Origin: Owenia fusiformis
Lineage: Eukaryota; Annelida; Polychaeta; Sabellida; Oweniidae
Length of the DNA: 64,000 bases
Direction of reading: 5' to 3'
Assembly (NCBI GenBank): GCA_903813345.2
Contig: CAIIXF020000006.1
Coordinates: 1,858,001 to 1,922,000 of the forward strand
Under the pieces are notes generated by a model. The model searched no databases and was not told the origin of the DNA. It worked only from the letters and a program-made list of their open reading frames with translations. This document shows positions 59,401 to 64,000 of this stretch, in pieces (positions within the stretch are counted from its first letter, which is position 1; each line of letters opens with the position of its first letter). The translations under genes were made by a program, and so were the position numbers.

Positions 59401-62400
59401 CATTTTCCTCATGACAGTAGTAGTGTGATGCCCCCCCCCAAATAAATATAAGTTCAGGTCGTTTGGATCTATACGATCTGTTGGGATCAAAAGTTTCAAA
59501 TGAGATCAGCCTACGTTTTAAAGCTATTTTTCTTCTGTTTAATCGCTTTATTTTTTATATTTTTGGGGTTTGTTATGCGTTCGCAACCCTTGTTATGCCT
59601 ATTCATTGCAGAAATAAAGTCTCAGAAAGCCTCAGAAAATATCATATTGACACTCGGGCTATCGCCCTCGGTCAATATGATATTTTCCTTGGCCAATATC
59701 ATATTTTCCCTCGGAATAAAATCCATATTCCATCCCTCCCATTAAATAACCTCTATAAATTGAGACATATTAGTAATTGTTATTTGTTTGAATTTATAAT
59801 ATGAAGTAAATTACCCTAAAATCTCAGTTGGAAATAATTGTCTGACTTTCCTCATGGCAGTAGTAATATGATGCCCCCCCCCCAATAAATACAAGTTCAG
59901 TTTGCTTGGATCTATACGATCTGTTGGGATCATTTGTTGGTCCTTCCACAAAGCGACGACGGGAAGAATGGTTGACAATCTGGTGTTGTTGGCAATGAGC
60001 CTCTGATAAAGGACCTGCATGAAAATATAAAAGAACAAGGTGAAAGTCCTGCTTACAAAAAAACTTGTTCACCGAATCAACATTATGTGGATGTCATTTC
60101 TTTGGTCATTCTTTTTACTACCTATTGAGTCCCTATTGCGTTCATCATTTTCGGAATATAATATATGACATTTTGATTGATCTCTCAGGTTACTGTACAA
60201 TGCATTTTTGGGGAGTCTCAGTTATTTCCTCAGTTAAAATCAATTAAATGATTTACAAACACTTTAATATTTTGAATGTTTGCATTATGTATTTCATTCA
60301 CATCTATAATGGTGATATGTGCTTAATGAACATAAAACTTACATTCACCCAGGACTCATTCAACTCCCTTACTCGGTGGGCTGGCAACGCATTGTTAATA
60401 GTGTCTATTGGCACTGTAAACTCTCCTGAAACATGACAACATTGATATTGGTTTGACAAAACACTATTGGACAAAGATAGATGCGTTTTAGCTTTTGAAA
60501 GATAACATGCAGGTAACACTAAAAGACCGATCGCAGACCAGTCAGCCTCTCCGCTTAGTTCCGAGGGAAAATATGATATTGTCCAAGAAAGATATCTTAT
60601 TCCATAATAACAACTTTTCCCTGGGAAAATAACAGTGAATAAAATTGATATTCAAAAAATCCCGTATCAGATCCCGTATCATAAATATTCCCGGGGATTT
60701 TTTCATTTTTCGATATGTTTTAAAGCTTCTCAATTAAAGTTGAAAACGTTATATGATCAATCAAACTGTATCATGTCACCATCATTGGGTGATGACAAAT
60801 CGATATTGAAAATAATAAGTAAGTTTCAGAAAAAAATATTATAGAATAAATAGGTTATTGATGGTCGTGATGGAATATGAATTTTTACCTCTAGAAAATA
60901 TGATATTGGCTTCGGAAAATACGATATTTTCCTCTGCCAATATTATATTTTACCTAGGAATAAAATTCGTATTCCATCCCTCCCATTATATAACCTCTAT
61001 ATATTGACCGACTTTATTAAGAGAAAAGAAAACGAACAGAAACAGGTTCAACATGTTACATAATGTGGGGATTCAGTATTTTTATAATAATTATGAAATC
61101 ATATTATTATCACAATTTCAGCTATTATGAACAAGTTTTAAAATAGAAACGACTTCTAATTTTGGATTGTTCTATTAAGGGATCTGATACAGGATGCAAT
61201 TCGGGATATTTGGAATATCAATTGTATTACTATTCCATTATTTTGGAATAATTGAATATTACCCTATTCCCTCGAAATATCGCAAGATCTCAAATTGTAA
61301 AATTTGTTTCAGACGCCGAACCCCGTCCAATGACTACAACAATTGTATTATCAATTTTAGTTTCATGATTAGATTGTTTCCTCACTTCCGAGGAACACTT
61401 GAGGGTCAAAATTCATAAAATCAGGATATCGATGTACCTTTAAACTTCTCTTCAAACTTTGACGTCTGGATTTTATCTGCCACAGATTTACATATTTTAT
61501 TTGGGTGATCCAACACTTCTGCGATTGTCCTCTTTCTCTTACTTGGAGGTACATCAATGCCTGGGTAATCAAAATAAACGTAACCACTTAATTCTATTTA
61601 AAGGTGCAACAATTAGTTCAGAGGGGCCTTCAACGATCATATACCAATGTCAAAATATATTTAAGTTTGATATTTCATCAAGACTAACATATACAATCTT
61701 ATGGAGGCCCTGTAGGAGCTTTTGTCAATTCAAAGGTCAGCCAAAGGTCAACTTTCAAACTTAAGGTCATATAATGACTCGGGAAAACTTGTGGATGAGG
61801 GTTGAAATGTGGGGTGAAACGTCTTGATAAAATAATTGAATTCAAAAAAATTATCAGCGGAACGATTGAATCTGTTCTATTCTTATTAGAGTTCTTTCTC
61901 AATTACGTCGTCCCTGTGGCCATGATAAGGAATTTATATTTGATAAAATGAATCAAAACTATTAGAATATTTTGCTTGTGTATTTCCATCTTGTTTTCAA
62001 ATTATATGCTTATCATAACGTATCTAATGGAATTGGGTCATTACTTAATATATTATGCAGCAAACTGTACATATGATTTGTTCGTATTTAATGAATTTTC
62101 CTCGTCCGCCATTTTTATATAGTTGCTCACCGTGGGTATGGGATATTTTGACATGTTATCTTGAATTTCTTAGTACTCAAATAATGTTGTTACTTGATCT
62201 TTTTCATATTTGTATAACTTTTTAAATCTTCCGATATATTCCTTGAATAGAAAAACACATACTTTTTAGAATTGACCTGATTTATTATCAAAATTTTGTA
62301 TTTTATTTAATCACAGATCTAGATTGAAATTAATACTTACCTAGGCAATCAGCCATGCAGTTCAGAAACTGCCGGTTTGTTTCTGATTTCTCCAATACGT

Positions 62401-63825
62401 CGGTCAGAGTTAGCCTGCTGGAGAACTTAAGCCTGTTTACCTCTTTCCCTGCCTGTTGGTTTTCGAACTTTAGCTGGAAGAATAAGTTAGGTCGACGTGA
62501 TCGGTGAACTATCAGCAAACTTACTTTCTTTTGTGTATGGTATGATATGGTATGGTATGGTATGGTATGGTATATGGTATGATATGGTATAGTATGGTAT
62601 ATGATATGGTATGGGGTATGGTATGGTATATGGTATGCTATGGTATATGGTAAACGGAATGGTATGGTGTATTGTATGGTGTATGGTATGGCGTATGGTA
62701 TAGTATGGTGTCTGCTGTATGATATATGGTGTATGGTATGATATGGTACATGATATGGTATGGTATATGGAATGGTATTGTATATGGTATGGTACCTGGT
62801 TTGGTATGATATGGTATGGTATGGTATATGGTATGGAATGGTCTATTGTGTGGTATGGTGTATGGTATGGTATATGATATGGTATGATGTATGGTATAGT
62901 ATGTTGTATGGTATGGTATGGTGTATGGTATGGGATATGGTATGGTGTATGGTATGGTCTATGGTGTGGTATGGTGTATGGTATGGTATATGATATGGTA
63001 TGGTGTATGGTATGGTATGGTGTATGGTATTGTATGGTCTACGGTATGGTCTGATATGATATGGTATGGTGTAGGGTATAGTATGGTGTATGGTATGGTA
63101 TGGTGTATGGTATGGGATATGGTATGGTGTATGGTATGGTATGGTATGGTATGGTATATTGCATGGTATGGTATGGTGTATGGTATGGTATGGTCTATGG
63201 TATGGTATGGTATGGTCTATGGTATTGTATGGCCTATTGTACGATATAGTGTATAATATGGTATATGGTATGATGTATGGTATAGTATTGTGTATGGTAT
63301 GGTATGGTATATGGTATGGCTTATGGTATGGTGTAGGGTATGGTGAATGGTATGGCTTATGGTATGGTGTAGGGTATGGTATATGGTATGGCTTATGGTA
63401 TGGAATTGTCTATGGTGTGGTATGGTGTATGGTATGGTATATGATATGGTATGGTGTATGGTATAGTATGGTGCATGGTATGGGAGTTTGGGATCATTTA
63501 ATTTGAGGAAGTAAATGCTTTGTTAATCATTGTGCCAGTATTATAAATATGTCATCTTATTGTAGGTAAAACCGGGTGCTTACAACACGTTGTCACTGCT
63601 CCCCCTTCGCTATAAATTCTTTTAAAATCATCTAATTAGACTGGAAATACAATAAAACTGTTCTTACTGTAATAAGGTTGGCCCCAGAGCTGAACCGCGC
63701 TGCGATGAGTTTCCCAAATGGTAGTCCTTTGATGTCTGTGGCCTTGACTCCTGAGTCGCCAATAGATAGGTAGAAACTGCCAGCATCGTTAATGATGGAC
63801 CAGCCCGGGTACTGTCGAACTTTAA
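56473..63825 (-). CDS. ParB/sulfiredoxin-like domain protein, ten exons, 5' end beyond window
   Basis: Exons on the minus strand: 63668-63825, 62341-62473, 61438-61560, 60343-60425, 59815-60014, 59020-59122, 58746-58850, 58035-58163, 57379-57598, 56473-56678 (stop TAA). Every boundary is AG/GT, mostly gtaa donors, and phases agree throughout, giving 485 residues. Counting from the first complete codon, residues about 138-266 resemble the ParB/Srx fold: FTVPIDTIN (strand and turn), HRVRELNESWVN, LPVVALW, the conserved loop LGGGHH (209-214) where ParB has G-x-[HR]-R, and then MGLDVEEARAIANDHN, like the ParB segment before its ENLQR box. A basic PPSKRKRT (101-108) may be a nuclear signal. The helical C-terminal half shows no known domain. 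In bacteria the fold binds or hydrolyses nucleotides or acts as a nuclease; activity here is unknown. Intron 1 carries 1 kb of TATGG repeats. Confidence 0.85.
59283..59590. pseudogene. Decayed partial copy of the ParB-domain exon within a ~200-bp duplication
   Basis: 59382-59487 aligns with 59821-59931 inside the exon 59815-60014 (shared ctcagttggaaataattg and ggatctatacgatctgttgg). It carries a C9 run where the exon has C10, which shifts frame, and several substitutions. On either side a second block (aaagtttcaaatgagat...ttgttatgcgtt) is present twice, at about 59287 and 59489, so the fragment sits between tandem copies of unrelated sequence. It lies in the intron just downstream of the real exon. 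Confidence 0.75.
59636..59770. repeat. Hairpin-bearing repeat, related copy at 60885-61015
   Basis: GAAAATATCATATTGAC and its complement flank a ctcgggctatcgccctcg core. The following segment (ggaataaaatccatattccatccctcccatta) is nearly repeated at 60955-60990. Probably a dispersed foldback element within introns of the ParB-like gene. Confidence 0.65.
62533..63482. repeat. TATGG-type satellite, about 0.95 kb
   Basis: Almost entirely variants of tatgg with tatgt, tatgat and gta interruptions, lying in the intron between exons 63668-63825 and 62341-62473 of the ParB-like gene. Long Met/Trp/Tyr/Gly open frames across it are artefacts of the repeat. Confidence 0.97.
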
Positions 63826-64000
63826 CTGAAATAACGTTAAATCATATGGATGGAACATGAATGTTAAGTTATACGGTTCATAATTAACACATCTAAGGAA
63901 ACGCATAACATTATTAGGCCTCATTAATCATGTTATGGCTATAACAACTGATTACCCAAAATTGTAGCTAAAAAAATTCAATGCACAGAATGATGTCTAC
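63826..64000. other. Intron upstream of the first visible exon
   Basis: No further exon can be defended before the right edge; the start codon of the ParB-like gene lies outside the window. Confidence 0.5.

Noticed and set aside
62760-63506. Three overlapping plus-strand open frames rich in Met, Val, Trp, Tyr and Gly
   Set aside because: They are translations of the TATGG satellite, which lacks stop codons in several frames.

Overview
The window is AT-rich nuclear DNA from an animal, most likely a marine invertebrate. Genes have spliceosomal introns (GTAAG-type donors, pyrimidine-tract acceptors). There is a ribosomal protein gene with a TOP-like 5' end and intronic H/ACA snoRNAs. The intergenic space is full of short non-autonomous transposons, some built like the tandem-core 'pearl'/Helentron-type elements known from bivalves and echinoderms. 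I cannot fix the phylum from sequence alone.

Layout. 0.9-7.9 kb: minus-strand exons of an unidentified gene with repeated His-Val-His-Val motifs, interleaved with tandem duplications. 8-19 kb: no convincing gene; a nested hAT MITE, a near-perfect 57-bp inverted repeat, and a 1.6-kb element with ten internal ~135-bp repeats. 19.5-27.8 kb: two head-to-tail minus-strand ELAV/Hu-family RNA-binding protein genes, each with an uninterrupted three-RRM coding sequence. 28.7-36.4 kb: transposon-rich spacer with a second tandem-core element, four TA-flanked or GGTGTGAAAG MITEs nearby and a tRNA-derived SINE. 36.4-42.1 kb: RPL32 on the minus strand, four exons, with two copies of one H/ACA snoRNA in its introns. 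43.2-55.6 kb: a tentative plus-strand gene with a short Pro/Ser-rich product. 56.5-63.8 kb (running off the right edge): ten consecutive minus-strand exons of a gene whose product contains a ParB/sulfiredoxin-like domain; all exon phases agree and the stop codon is present.

The most interesting items are: (1) the ParB-like multi-exon animal gene, with a G10 run coding its Gly-Gly-Gly-His motif and a decayed duplicate of that exon beside it; (2) four tiny palindromes built from CATGGGCTTTC, each flanked by 6-8 bp direct repeats, which look like excision footprints of a cut-and-paste transposon (possibly P-superfamily); (3) a duplicated H/ACA snoRNA with compensatory stem changes inside RPL32; (4) the paired ELAV genes with intron-free coding regions. 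The genes do not look functionally linked, apart from the snoRNA-RPL32 host relation and the ELAV tandem pair.
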